NCBI GenBank assembly: GCA_037039925.1
Contig: JAXRKP010000533.1
Location: 172,501-236,500, forward strand
Length of the DNA stretch: 64,000 nt
From: Doris montereyensis
Taxonomy: Eukaryota; Mollusca; Gastropoda; Nudibranchia; Dorididae
Direction: 5' to 3'
Shown piece by piece: positions 46,041 to 59,509 of the stretch. A model generated the notes under the pieces. That model was not told the origin of the DNA and did not search any database. It saw only the letters and a list, made by a program, of their open reading frames with translations. Each line of letters starts with the position of its first letter. Positions within the stretch are counted from its first letter, which is position 1. A program made the translations under genes and the position numbers.

Positions 46041-46750
46041 AAATACTACAGCATCAGCATTTAAGTGATGTAAACAGTCATCCTTGTTACAATGTCATTT
46101 CATAATGATAGGAGAAATTTGAGTTTGGCCTTCGTACCATATCTATCAGTATCAGGCCACAAATGGCAAAAGAATTGGCGGTTTTAAGGCTAGCAAATGG
46201 CTATACATGCAACATGATGAACAAAAGAGGTCGTAAGTTTTATCACATTGTCATTTAGTGTCTTTTACCCTTATCATTATACGCTTTTCCCTGATGAAAA
46301 TTTCATAGAAATGTCAATTCAGGCAATTTATTCTTTATTGATCTTTGATGTGTGATTTCATATTTGAAAATTTGTAGTTTCTTAATTCAGCCTTTGTAAT
46401 ACAATGTTGATTATCAAGTCAACAGCGTATTTCCTTGAAACTTGATTACTTTTCCCGCACCGAAAAAAAATAAAATAGAAGACAGTGCTGTATTTGTAAT
46501 GTTAATCGATTAACAGCCATTTTGAAAAGCAGTCTGACTGACTCATGTCACAAAATGTTATTTAGAGACCCATATACCTAGACAACAGATTGGGGTAAAA
46601 GTCGGTGAAGTTAACTGCCATCGCTAAATAGCGCTCAAATTAAATAGCAAAAGTGGTTTGGGTCAACACTATCATTGTGAAGGCCACATAAAAAGACCAT
46701 GCCAAATTTAATATTATTGTGCTCCAGTATGTTGTTTCAAGGAATTTTTG

Positions 46751-47117
46751 TTTGATTTGATTTACCCACATCCACAATCTAAGGTGATCTATAATAATAA
46801 TAATAATAATAATAATATATATACTTCTATGGCGCCTTTTCTCAAAAGAGCTCAAAGCGCAGGGATTTTGGTAGATTTTTAATTTTGTTCGGACTGCCTT
46901 ATACATAGCCAAGGGATCTTTAACGTGCACAGGGTGTTGTGATCTACACATGGGACCTCCTTTTATCATCCGTCTCCGATGGGACTAGGTGTTGATCCAC
47001 CTACCTGGACCAGGGAAGTCAATTTTACTTTTTAAAAATGTTCAACTGTCGGTGGGGCTTGAGCTCACAACCTTTTGTTGAGAGGCCAACACCTTGCCTC
47101 TGGACTACCGAGTCCCC
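46751..47117 (-). repeat. tRNA-headed SINE, family C, copy 3, with (TAA)n patch
   Basis: Inverted copy with the same body (ctttaacgtgcacagggtgt) and head (ctctggactaccgagtcc). An (taa)n run at about 46,792-46,820 interrupts the tail side. Confidence 0.85.
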
Positions 47118-47990
47118 TCTGTTTCAAGGAAAATGGAATAAAAACAATTGAATCTGCAGTATGTCAATGTCCATCATTGTGCCTTTCCCTTCGTATCCCA
47201 TCCCAGAGTGAAGTTCATGGTGCTACTGTAAGTCCTACTTCTTTCTTTCAATTCTTGCATTTGTATGTCTGTCATTCCATTGATACTTATTTTCCTGTTG
47301 AATCATTTCTGAAATATGAAGTCAAGAAAGAGATACAGAATGATGAACAATAAATAAATGCCATAAGACAAAGCTTTAATGATGTTGTGTTGATTTAAAA
47401 TTGAGGAGTGAGTCCATTCTCAAGGATTATAAGTCATGTAATGTGTTTACAGAAACTTCTTAAATTATTTTAACCTGTTTTGTTTTGTTCCATTATGATT
47501 TGTTCTGTTTTATTCATTGCAAGGCCCCAAATTTGTTTTTTTTACATCGTATAGGGGTTTTCAAGACCTACTAATAACAGGTGTGGGATCTTGGTAGGTG
47601 GTAGCCTACTGGTAAAAAATCTTTTTATTTATTCTTTCTCTTGAAGCTTCCCCTGAGATACTGCATTGCATAGTGTGAATCGGGTAAATTCCTATGAAAC
47701 GAAATGAAGCCCAATACTACACTGATAGTGAACAGCAGGCAGCTAGTTGACGTTAATGACATTATAATCTTACCTGCTACTTTTGTTCATGACTGACCTG
47801 TTCTTCATCTTTTAGGCTCTTGATATTTTTTCTAACTGAAAATTTGCGGTATCTAGCCGTTCTCTGGTACTTCAAGGAAGAGAGTGTTTATCAATATCCC
47901 ATCAACATTTAAGTCTTCTTAGCCTACACCTAGCACCTCTAGGTCCAGATAAGGCGTTAAGGTTAAACTGTGAGATTGTGAGCTTGTACT

Positions 47991-48318
47991 TGCAATCATG
48001 ATGGCCTTGGTTCAAAATCCTAGCTGGCCCAGGTGTTTTTTCAGGATGTTGTACACTGAGGAAAGGTACTTCACTGTGACATGAGCACTTTCGTTACTCA
48101 ACACTTAGGTGTGAATGAGTACTCAGCTATTTATGGGTTAAGAAGAAGCTTGTCAAAAGTGTTAATATGAGGCACCCAACAGTGAGAGGCTGCTGTGCTA
48201 TGTGCTTCCCAGGGATGTGAAGACTTTGAATGAAGTGGCTTGTTGGGGGATACATGGTCTGTAGTTGGTGAGCCTACCCTTGTGTGGGGATATGGCCTAT
48301 AAATCCATCTTTACCTTT
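47991..48318 (+). repeat. SINE-like repeat, family D, copy 2
   Basis: Contiguous copy: ggttcaaaatcctagctggc as a B-box-like head, then aaaggtacttcactgtgaca, ggtgtgaatgagtactcagc and ttggtgagcctacccttgtg. Confidence 0.7.
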
Positions 48319-49299
48319 AGATATAGTCTTCTTTCTTTTCTTTTTGTCATCACTCCAACCCACATGAAAGCTGTTCTTTTTCTTTTTCTTTTGAGCAGGG
48401 TATAATATACAAACAACATGCATTCATTGTTTTATATCATTTTTCCTTTGGAAATTATTTATTTATGAAAGTATAGATCACTGTCAAACATAACTATTAA
48501 TGATAATATTTCATGTACCCATTTACCAATGTTTAGTATATTATTGTTACACTGCATTCTCATTTCAAACGATGACATTTTGTTTCAGATCATTAATATC
48601 ATTCTCGATATTTGTAGTTTCATTATATATACCTTTACTACTTAAATTAGGTAGGACTTCTATTTTATTCAAATACATTTACTTGAAATAGAGTGATTTG
48701 GAATGACAAAATAGAAACAAAGACAAAAGATGTATTTTGAGTGTGGAAAAGCACTCACTTCTTTTAAAGGATTCTAAGAATAGGAGCAAGGTTGCCTTGC
48801 TCTCCGATCATATGATGGTTTGATGCATTCTTTCCATTTGTTGACTCATGTTGATTTTATAATGCCATTGGCGGCAGTGAGGCACAAAGAGACAAATCAA
48901 TCATTCACCTCAAGTGAAGTGACAGCTTGACATGCAGCAGGTATCAATCAATAAATATTGGAATTTCTCTAGTCTTATTATGAGTGAGAATTAATGCTTA
49001 TGATTATTCCACCACATTTTTTATTCCTTTTTGTTCAGTGTTGGTAGTAAGTGTAATATGGTGATTCAATTTTTTTCCTTTGTTTGCTCATTCATATTAA
49101 TTTTTATTGGCCATGAACAGCAGATATATGAACAAAATGTTTCAATCTTTTGTGTGGACAAATAATATAAAATGGTAATGCTAACATTACATTACCATAT
49201 CTAATCTACGTAAGAAGATGGCTTATTTAAGTATTTTTTGTTTTATTAAATTCGTTGGGATTTTTATAAATTCTTTTATTTCATTTTGTCTACCTAGTA

Positions 49300-50273
49300 C
49301 AGTGGTGTCAGCCTGAGAACCCAGTCCGCCTAAGAACTCACTAATGACATGCAACAGAATTTTTCTTATATAAAACTACCCCCTTTAGACCCGTTACTAC
49401 AACCCAGTCCGCCTTAGAACCCGGTCTGATTGTGAGCTGAGAATCATGAGAAAAACAAATCCACACTCAATTTAATGCTAATAATTGCCGATAACCTGTG
49501 ATACGTTACAAGTGAATCATAGAAAGACGAGTTGGAAGTCTATTGCATTGGTCTAGACACTAGTAGGTGTTATAAACACGTCACACGGGTGTGCCAGACT
49601 ACAAATACAAATGACAGACATGAGGAAGGCTGCCACCTGCCCTGTCCACCTTTCGTGACCATGCCTTGGCGCCTCAGGAACTACAGACGATCAAAGATTA
49701 TGTAACTGTTGCATGCGAAGATGTGGAGGCAAAGCAACTACACGGTTCACATTGCAACATCAAAGACAGGTGACAGGCAGGGTAAGGACATCCCTCTTAT
49801 TGTTGTGAGTTTTCTCAGGCCGTCTTGCATTTGTGATCAACCTTCCTCTTTTCTGATTGGCTGAAAAAATGAATGACTAATCACATTGTGTTTTCAACAT
49901 GTGCGGAAGTGACTATACAAATCGCTACATTGTTTTGTCATGGTCATAAACTTTCATCCATTTGTTCAGCTCGCTGGAGGCTCGATCTATCTCCCTGCAA
50001 AGACAGCATATTTTTCAAAACATCATTTCAAGCACAGCTTCAGACCATCATAACGCCTACACGAGGCAATTTTCTTGATAAAATTAACAAACAGAAACTG
50101 CTTATCTATTGGGGTCTAGTCAAATTTTATGGTCAAGGGGAATAGCCCATTCAAAATATATGAATAATGAAGTAAAAATACAAGATTTGTCGGAGTACAC
50201 CTTAGAACCCGGTCTGCCTAAGAACCCGCTATTTCTGTCTCTCGAGGGTCGGGTTCTTAGGTGGACACCACTG
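49300..50273. mobile_element. TIR DNA transposon 2, TA target duplication, pogo/Tigger-like ends (974 bp)
   Basis: The ends begin CAGTGGTGTC on both strands, with TIRs continuing as ..CCTRAGAACCC. TA flanks both sides. The phrase cagtccgcct(t/a)agaaccc and its variant acccggtctgcctaagaacc repeat just inside each end. TA duplication and a CAGT start are typical of the pogo/Tigger group of Tc1/mariner. No intact transposase was seen; a 90-codon open frame at 49,873 was not recognised. Confidence 0.75.
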
Positions 50274-51496
50274 TACTATTGTCATTATGTCCATAATTTA
50301 GTTAACAATACATTGAATTGATGTCAAGCCTATAAATTATAAGGGGGGAAAAAATTTCTTTAAACATGTCAAAGTGAGATTCGCTTGAAATTATCTCCAG
50401 GGAAAGTCTACAACATTAAAATAACTCTCCCAGATTTTATAGCATCCCCTTTACTAGCTGTTTCATTGAAATAATATAAATAAATTAAAAAAGAGCAACA
50501 CTCGACTCAGCTTGAAATGATCTTTCACTATCATGTACATTGGATCCTGTTTTTCTTTAATCCTAGCAAACAGCTTTGCTCTAGGTAACTTATTTTTGAC
50601 TATTTCACTTCAGATTGTGTCCTTCAATTTAAAGGATAGGTAAACAAGCTTAGATCAATTTGTTAGGATTCAGTTGTCTTGAACAATTAAAAGCGTTGAT
50701 ATTATGGTGCTATGTTCTACGATTTACGCTGTAAAAATATTTTCTTCTCTTTATTATTAATCTTTGATATCATATCATGTTGTTATATCACAAATCTTTA
50801 AAAGTAGAGGGGGGGGGGATCTGTCTTTTTCTTCAAGAAAAAGTCTAATAATTTTGTAAATATGATTTGTTATCATTTATCGTATGATTTAACAATGGAT
50901 CAAAACATGGAAATAAAGTTAAAGTGTCTTTTTCAACAAAATAATGTTGAATTAGTGAATCAATGAAAAATAAAATATTTATGATTTTTTGCAAAAACCA
51001 TTTTGTGCGAGATTAAGAAAAAATTGACCTATTCAAAAGCTCATTATGACAGACAGGAAGATTTACCTGATGAATGATCAATTCAAATCAAGGAGGAGGA
51101 AAATAGATTGAAATTACAAGGACAGTCATGGGTGCTTCTTGGATATTTCGCCTTTAAATAGAATTTTCATTGCTTTTTACACGCTTTAAAATAAATCCAA
51201 TGAAATCAAAGGGACATGGTCAGCTAGACCAGAATGCGAGTGAAAAATTGCTGTTTATGAAAATTTAATCTCTGTACAAAGGTCGTCATCACTATTTTTT
51301 GGTGGATAATACAACTTCAGTTATTAAAATGTGTATACTTTGAATTATTTTGTGTTTTTGTCAGTTCAAATTTTAAAACATTACAACATCAGGAATAGGC
51401 ACCTAAACAAAATTTGTCACTTGGGAACTTGAACTGTGAGATGTGATCAATTTATTTGTAGTAAAACAATCGGTTTACTTCCTTATATGAACACTT

Positions 51497-52337
51497 AGGG
51501 CCGTTCAAATATGATATCACGCCTGGAGGGGGTGGGGGGGGGGGTCTCACAAAAATGAGGAAGTGTGAGGAAGGGGGGGTCTCATGGAAAAGTGATATCA
51601 CACCTTTTAGCCTACTACAGTATATTAGAAATAGATTGAAAACAAAGATTTTTTAAACATTTCATTTTCAAACTAACTTTCATTTTTCTTCTTTAATACA
51701 TTCCATGCTCCCCATTGCCTACAAGTCTAGATTAGATCTATATCTTTCCTTCCAGATTATCACAAATCTCTAGGCAATTAGAGAGTTCATATACTTATAT
51801 ATAGGCCTATAGAAAAAGAAGAGTGGCAACACTTTTTGGGGTACCTGCGGGCAGTACTTTCCCAGTATTGGAGCAAAGAACCGCCACCAAGCTGCACATT
51901 CTGCTGCTGAGGTTGTGCCTGTTCAACTTCAAGAAGATCAAGATGAAGATGAGAATCCTTGGGCATAGATGCTTCTGAAGAGGAAGATGCTCCTGCTCCT
52001 GTAAACAGGAACATATTTGAAATAATGCGTGGGCCATTTGTATTAGATGAATAATTTTCTTGTAATACTTGTATTTTGTCAGCTTTTGCCTATTGTCTCT
52101 AAATAAATTGTCTCAGCTAATTCTATGCCAAATATGATTTGTATCTTTAATTTATCAATGCATTTTACTATTTCGAAGTAGTCTAACATTTAACGTATAA
52201 TGTCTTATATAATATTGTCAAATGTGTGATATCACAGGGGGGGGGGGGGGTATGGTAAAAAATGTGAGAAAGTGTGAGAAGGGGGGGGGGCTGAAAATCC
52301 CCCCCAAAAAGTGTGATATCATATTTGAACAACCCCT
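51497..52337. mobile_element. TIR DNA transposon 3 with G-runs and TGATATCA motifs (841 bp)
   Basis: The left end agggccgttcaaatatgata and the right end, read inverted, aggggttgttcaaatatgat are inverted repeats. Both arms carry a second gtgatatcacac and long G-runs. A minus-strand frame at 51,787-52,014 has GGGSLLQYWESTARRYPK, similar to the C-terminal dimerisation block of hAT transposases. This suggests a degraded hAT-like element. The target duplication is unclear. Confidence 0.6.
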
Positions 52338-52784
52338 TAATCACTTAACCCACAGGCACTTATTTGTGTTACTACTACTAGTATTATATACTGTGTCTTC
52401 ATAAAGGACTATGAAGTGTATCATTTACTACTTTGGATGATGAGTTCTCTAACAGAGAAACAAAGTCAGAGTAAGTAATGTGGCAGGGAGTAACAATTAC
52501 ATTCCATAAAGACTGACACTTGACACAATTGATGACAATGACTGCAACTTCGAGATACAAGATACAGCTTTACACTGACAGACATGTACTATTTTGCAGT
52601 CTCAGACTATGAAACTGTTCTGTTTACAAGCTCATAAATGTAAACCTTAGAAAATGTGTTTGGTATCAACTTATATTAAAATTTACCGCTCACGCAGACA
52701 AATTTACATAGTTTTGAGTTTCACACTCCACTACCTTGAGCTACTAGTACCTTAGCTTTCAGCTCAATTGATAAATCTATATGC

Positions 52785-55700
52785 TTTCTTTCTTTATCAG
52801 CTCCCATTCTACCTTTCGGTGTATGTGTTTAGATGCCCGAAATAATCTTACTCCAGGCTGCCCTGTACTGGCATTTTCTGTTTCCTTCCAAAGAAGTTAA
52901 ATTTCTTTTGCGTTAATGCCTCTTTTATATCTTCTTTACACTTTCTCCGAGGTCTGCCTTTTGGTCTTTTACCTTGAGTTTTAGCACTGTATACTGATTT
53001 AGCTATTCTATTGTCATTCATTCTGTTAACATGCCCAAACCATCTCATTCTCAGTTGATTCATTTCTATCTTAGTTTTTATGCTATCTGCTTTGGTTTGA
53101 TCTCATATTATTGTGTTTCTGATTTGTCTCTTTTACTTTTCCCTACTATTCTTCTTAGATATTTCATTTCAGCTGCCTGTACTCTTCTGTATTCCCTACT
53201 GTCTAAGGTCCAGGTTTCACTGCCACTGCCATAGAGGAAGGTAGGACAATAAGCTGTTGTATACTGCCATTTTGGTTTTTGTTGACAATTCTTGTTTACC
53301 TACAAATGCCTTTCCTAGATGGTTATATATTGCACTTGCTCTGGCTGATTTCTTCTCTTAGTTTTCCCTCTGCGTTAATCATTACTCATGGGTAATTGTA
53401 GCTTTGAACATGTTCTAAATTCTCCCTTCCCAATTTAAGATTTTGTGTTTTAGTTCCCTAATTACTAGCATTGTTTTGGTTTTCTTTGCATTTACTCTCA
53501 TTCCTCTTTTATTTAATTCATTATTCATCATCTTGATATTCGACTGGAGGTCCTTTTCTAATTTTCCAAACAGAACTAAATGATCAGCAAATGAAAGCAT
53601 TGATACATTTTTACTGGTTTGAGCTTCCACATACTTACATTCATTTTCTTCATTTTTGAGGATGCCTTTGCAACTGAATCCATAAATGTGATAAACAAAA
53701 GAGGACTTAGGATACAGCCTTGTCTTACTCCTATATCTACGTCAAATTCTTCTGATACATTTCCAGCTACTCTCACTGCACATGTTGGTTTATTGTAAAA
53801 TCTTTTAATGGCTTCTATTTGCTCTACATTGTGTTCTTGCCATAGTTTGTCCCTCCTCAGTGTTAAATGCCTTTTCTAAGTCTATAACTATAAAACACAA
53901 GTGCAAGTCAATGTTTCACTCAAGGAATTTTTCTATTATTTGTCTAATTGTAAACATGTGGTCTTGTACACTTTTTCCTGGTTTAAATCCACTCTGATGC
54001 TCTTCAATCTGATCCTCTACTCTTTTCCTTGGTCTCATTTCCAGAATCCTGGCATACACTTTTCCTGGTACGCTAAGTAGTGATCTCCTCTATAGTTTGA
54101 GCATTCTATAGTTGATCCTTTCTTGTGTATTGGTACTACCGTTCCCGTAGTCCAGTTTTCTGGCACCTGTTGGGACTTCCATGCTTGTTGACATATTGCA
54201 TGAAGTAGTTTTTCTGCCTCTTCTCTCCCTTGGTTTTTAATCATTTTTGGATAAACTTGATCTGCTCCTGGGGCTTTTCCTAATTTCACATTTCTTATAG
54301 CTGTTTGGAGTTCTTCCATTGAGATGTCTACATCTTTAGCTGTCTCATCTGGATTACTTGTTTCTCTTACCAAATTGATCCTTACTTCTTGTTTCATATG
54401 TTCTGGAGGGGTTATGTAATTGGTGAAAATACTTTCTCCATGTTTCCATTTTGCATTATTTCTCCTTTGGCATTCTTAATTTGTCGTATTGGGCATGATT
54501 TGGTCTTTCTCATGCTCTTCATTGCTCCCCAGAACAGCTTTTTATTTCCTTGAAGTTTTTGTCCAAACTCTTCCCACTGTTTCTGTTTTGCTTTCCTAAC
54601 GTCCTCTTTGGCGACAGTTCTTTTACTCGCGTGATCTATCCTTTCTTATCCTCTGGTCTCTTTGTTTGCAAGTTTTTCTTCCAGTCATCCTTCTTTTCTT
54701 TGATCTTAGTCTTGACATTCTCATTCCACCATGCTGTTCTTTTTCCATTTCCTTTTATTTGTTTCCTACCACAGACTTCTTCAGTACAACTGAGGAGTGT
54801 TTCTTTATACATTTGCCACTTTTTCTTCCATTGTGCTATCCTTCAGATCCATCTGCCTTCCACTGATACTAGTGATACTGATATATCTTTTTATCCTGGA
54901 TTGGTATATTTGTTTTACTACTGGTTTATTTAGTACTATTTTGAGTTTAATAGCTGTCTTCTTTCCTTCAGTTAATATTATTAATAATCTCATTTTGGCT
55001 ATCAGTATCACTAGGTGATGATCACTAAATATTTCAGCTTCTCTGTTTACTCTTGCGTCTATAGTAGTAGTACTGTGAACAAGGGAACTGCTAACTATTA
55101 TGTACTCTATGGTTGACTTTTCACACCTACATATTTGTAGATATCTTTATGAGGAAATAATGTGTTAGCGATTTTCATGTTGTTATTCTTTAAGCAAAAA
55201 TCTATTAGTCTCTCTCCATTTGGAGAAATTGTTGTCTCTCCTTCTTTACCTATTACTCCTCCTGATGTTTCTACATTTTTGCCTACTCTAGCGTTTAAAT
55301 CTCCTAAAACCATAAGTGCCTGTTTGGGTTTGAGATTCTCTGCAGCTTTTTCAGTATTTGTAAATCGTTTTCGAAGATATCTTTTTTATTCTTTGGTGGC
55401 TTCTTCATTTGGTCCATAAGCTATTAATAATTTAATTTCTCTTCCTTTAGGTTTGATTTTTACCTCTAATAGCCGTTGGCTTATAAATTTCTAACTTTCT
55501 AGTAGCTTTTCTTGCCTTTTATGCATTAGGAGGCCTACTCCTGCTCTATCTTTGACATCTACTCCTGAGAAGATTAAATTATGATTTGATCCTACATTTT
55601 CTATTCCTTGTCCTTTTTTCTTTGTTTCTGTAATAGGCAAAGTGTCTACCTTGAATTTTTCCATTTCTTCAGCTAATTCTAACTCTTTTCCATTAATTGC

Positions 55701-56083
55701 CCTTACATTCCATGTTCCAAAAATCAGTCCGCGTTCTTTTTCAGTCGTCTTCGAAAGTTCAAGCTGGGTATATCATTATAAATATGTATTTCTTTGAATC
55801 TCTTTGGTTTTGGATAAGCAGGGGATTAGCCCACTGTACCCTAGGTAGATGGTGGGGCTGCTACCTTGAGGCCCCCTACCAGGCCTTGTTATTTTCTGTC
55901 AGGGTTAACTCCCTCAGTCTTTAGTCATTCGAGACCAGCCTGCAAGGCAGCAGGTTGTTATTTTATATCAGGGTTAACTCCCTTAGTCTTTGGTCAACCA
56001 AGACCCGCCTGGAAGGCAGCAGGACACTAGTAAAGGGCGGGATCGCTTAATCCCTGTACAGATGCTTACCTGTCCACTGCCCA
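52785..56083 (-). mobile_element. RTE-type LINE copy C, full length, with target-site duplication
   Basis: About 3.3 kb on the minus strand, from the 5' end (56,083, gcagtggacaggtaagc) to the 3' tail at 52,785. The endonuclease is visible near 55,100-55,720 ([16 protein letters not shown]), and the reverse transcriptase at about 53,400-54,400 ([28 protein letters not shown]). [12 protein letters not shown] is near the 3' end. The flanks aaatctatatgc (52,773-52,784) and aaatttatatgc (56,084-56,095) form a 12-bp duplication with one mismatch. Frameshifts disable the ORF. Confidence 0.9.
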
Positions 56084-57621
56084 AAATTTATATGCAGTTG
56101 GCAGAATTCTGAGTCTGACTCTTCACTCCATGCCCAGGAGGCCTCCTCAACAGCATGAGTCAAAAGCAAACAAGCCCCTTGACAGTAATAGTTGTACAAA
56201 CCATCATTAGAACACTTTTTGACAATCACTGTCGTTTAACTAAACAAAACAGTCAATTGTTCACACTGAAATATCAACCCAAACAAAAGAAAAAGAAGAA
56301 AAAAAGAAGAAACGCTATATATATATATGCTTGTTTTCTTTTCTTTTTGAAATATGCAATTTTATCATCAGTCAGAAGAATATCAAACATGCATGATGAG
56401 AGTGAGTTATCATGATTTTATATTAAATTATTATTGTTTAAAGATAGTACCATTGTAATAAATACACTTATTTTAACTAAAGAGAGTTCATTTTTCAATC
56501 CATAGTTTTATATTTTGACAAATTAATACAAACTTTTATCAGTACACTTTCTCGACAGGTGAAATACTCAGGAAATCAATATAATCTCTCACATATACAG
56601 GGCATAAGCAGATCAATATATCAGTCAACACATAACAGAAAGATAAGTTGGGGTCAATCGACAACAGTGCTAAACATCTTCTTGTATCTATCATAAGTAT
56701 ATAAGTTATAAGTTCTAACAAGCAAGGTGGGCCATTCTGCTATGTGATTCTAATGAAACAAAACACAAGGAATCACTTGTAACGCTTCTGCTAAGTACAT
56801 TTTTAGAAAATGATTTACTCAATGTAACTTTTTCATTCCTTAAAAACGTGATGAAAGGTTTGTTTTTTAAATCAAAAGAAAGATGAAAGTAAACTTGTTT
56901 GACAAAAAAAAATAATTCAATTGCACGCAAAAATAACACGGAAAGGGACATTTCATTTTTCTTTTAGTCTTTCTTGAATTTTCAACTTTTTCTGGCTGTT
57001 TCATATATATTTAGGAATTCACAGATATGATTATGATGGCTGTTATCATCAAGCACATGAAGAACAATCATTTTATTATCATTAAACACCGGAATATGTA
57101 ATTCCACCTTTGAGTGGTGACCTTCCTCATTTGTGTAGAAAACTACCAATATGGTGACAATTTTAAAACAATCTGTAATTGAAAGTCATTAACACAGAAA
57201 TGATCACAACCATCAGGAGACCTCATGTCTTCCTTTATTTGAAAACATGGAACCGTCCTCTCTGCACATAAAAGTATCAGATAGTCTCAAGAAAACATAA
57301 CTTCTCCCAGCTTATATTATTTTTCTACAAGAAAGCAAACAAAAAATTTTTGTTAGTATTTTTTCTCAATGCCACCATATTGAGGTACCTAAAAGACTCC
57401 AAAAAAAGTCCAGAGAAATAGAGAAAACAGAGGACAAGCAACTCCCATCCTGTGAAGGATTTCTTTGCTTGGGGATTCGTATTAGTGTTTGAATTCTTCA
57501 TGTTTGTATTTTCATGGCAATGCATAAATAATTACCTTAATCAAAACAATCAACCAAAGTTACAAAATAAATGAGTGTGAATCGGTGAATACATTTCATT
57601 TACTTTAAAGAAATGCAAAGA

Positions 57622-57628
57622 GAGGGGG

Positions 57629-57700
<72 letters not shown>

Positions 57701-57790
57701 AGAGACACACACACACACACACACAGAGAAACAGACACAGAGAGAGAGAGAGAAACAGACACAGAGAGAGAGAGAAACAGACAGACAGAC
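57622..57790. repeat. (AG)n / (AC)n / (ACAG)n compound microsatellite
   Basis: About 75 bp of AG repeats, then an AC run, then acagacacagagag units, ending in acagacagacagacag. Confidence 0.95.
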
Positions 57791-59365
57791 AGGAAGTGAC
57801 TAATGTAAGTATCAGTCATCATTATGAGCCAGTGTGTCTTTATGTAAGAAAAAGCTTTATAAAGTAAGTTAACTCTCGGTTGAAATAACTTTGGAAAGAA
57901 ACTTGACATTTCACATGATTCAAGCAATCAATTAAATTTTGATTAAACTAAAATATCCAGTTTCCTAAACATCTGTAGACATATGTGTTCTTTAAAATAA
58001 CACAACTGACAAGGTGGTATTTGGTAGCTCAGACCATAGCTAAAAGTTTTGGCGTTAGCTACATTCTATTTCACATGGCAAGTAGAGAGGAGAAATGGAC
58101 TATGTTCGCAGATTCTACGACCAAGATCAATTTTTACATTTTTTTTACTGCAACAGAAGAGTAATTTCCTTCAGTGGCCTGCATCACATGGGAGGAGTTA
58201 TTGATGACCCAATAAATGGACCAGGCGTTTAGAAAATAAAAACTTAGAGAAGTAATTCAACTCATTTACTTTACTGATTACATGGCACATTACGAATCAT
58301 AAGTATAAAAAACAAATATCAACTACTCTCTTTGAAATAAAACAAAATTACATATAATACATATCGCAAACAGACATTGTGAAAAGAGATTCAACATACA
58401 GTATGATACAGTTTGCTGCTCCAGTCCTCGTACTCAGTCTTTATGAATCGGACCAACAACAAACAAAAAGAATAAGACGAGAGTCATTTAAAAATATCAA
58501 CCTTCTCCTTTAAACGCATCAATGTAAAGGAAAAGTAAGAAAGACAGCAATGTAGTTCGAATGCCTTTGACAGAGCAAGCCCAAATCAAGAAAAGCAAAC
58601 ATGATAACAATTCAATCCAACAAGTGCCCCTTACAACAAGTCAATATTCTGGTCAGACTCATTCAGCATAACGTTAAACAAGGAATAGAGAGAAAATTTT
58701 GGACTTACCAAGTATGGCTGTTACCATGATTTAGATTATACATTTGTAGTAGTAGTAATAGTAAAGAAAAAAAAAAAGGGTTTATCAAATGCAGCAGTGT
58801 ATCTTTGATCTGATAGTTTAAACCCATTTATACAGTGATAATGGAAAAGGATGTTCAGGCTCAGCCAATTGGAGACAAAGTAAAGGAAAAAAGAAAGAAA
58901 AAAAAGAGGAAAGTTTACTTTTGGAGTCACCACAACTGTAAAAAAAATGTTCATGTGTAACAAACTCATAATGAAATTTATTTGGTTTCAATTCTCTTGT
59001 TTGCAAAAAAAAAAAAAAAAAAAGCCTTGCTTCTCTACTTCAATGTGTGCGATTTATAAATCTTACTGGCTTCTTGATCCTTTCTTTTTATCACAAGATC
59101 ATTGATATACCATTGCACGTATTTGACAGAACAGCAGGGAGAAGAAAATAAGAGAGCACTTAAAACATGCTTAAATCCTTGAGCTATCATGCACGTTTAT
59201 ACTGACACTATAAAATTCAGTTTGGTTTGTATTCAAATGTAAATCACTTTTACCATAGCCAGAGCATTGACTTGTTGTAGTTTTGTAGTGAAAATGTTGC
59301 AAATTTGACAACAGTGTGATTTCTCTCAAGACAAGTATAATAAAAAACAAATTCATGTTGCAAGA

Positions 59366-59509
59366 TTCAATTCAATTGAAATTTACCCAAACCACCGTTA
59401 GCGGTGATGTCAGTTTCAGGGTGGATTAAGAAAGAGGAAACAGCAAGATGAAAGATATGTGAAAGAATGAAAGGAAAGAGCTAGAACCTACCAGCAGCAC
59501 CCGCCAACC
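59366..59509 (-). repeat. Short interspersed repeat, family A, copy 5
   Basis: Contains caattgaaatttacccaaac, cggtgatgtcagtttcaggg and acctaccagcagcacccgcc. Confidence 0.75.

Noticed and set aside
46103..46230. Exon-like plus-strand block (FGLRTISISIRPQMAKELAV)
   Set aside because: The acceptor is plausible but the donor context is poor, there is no partner exon, and it lies after the STAMBP stop. Probably chance.
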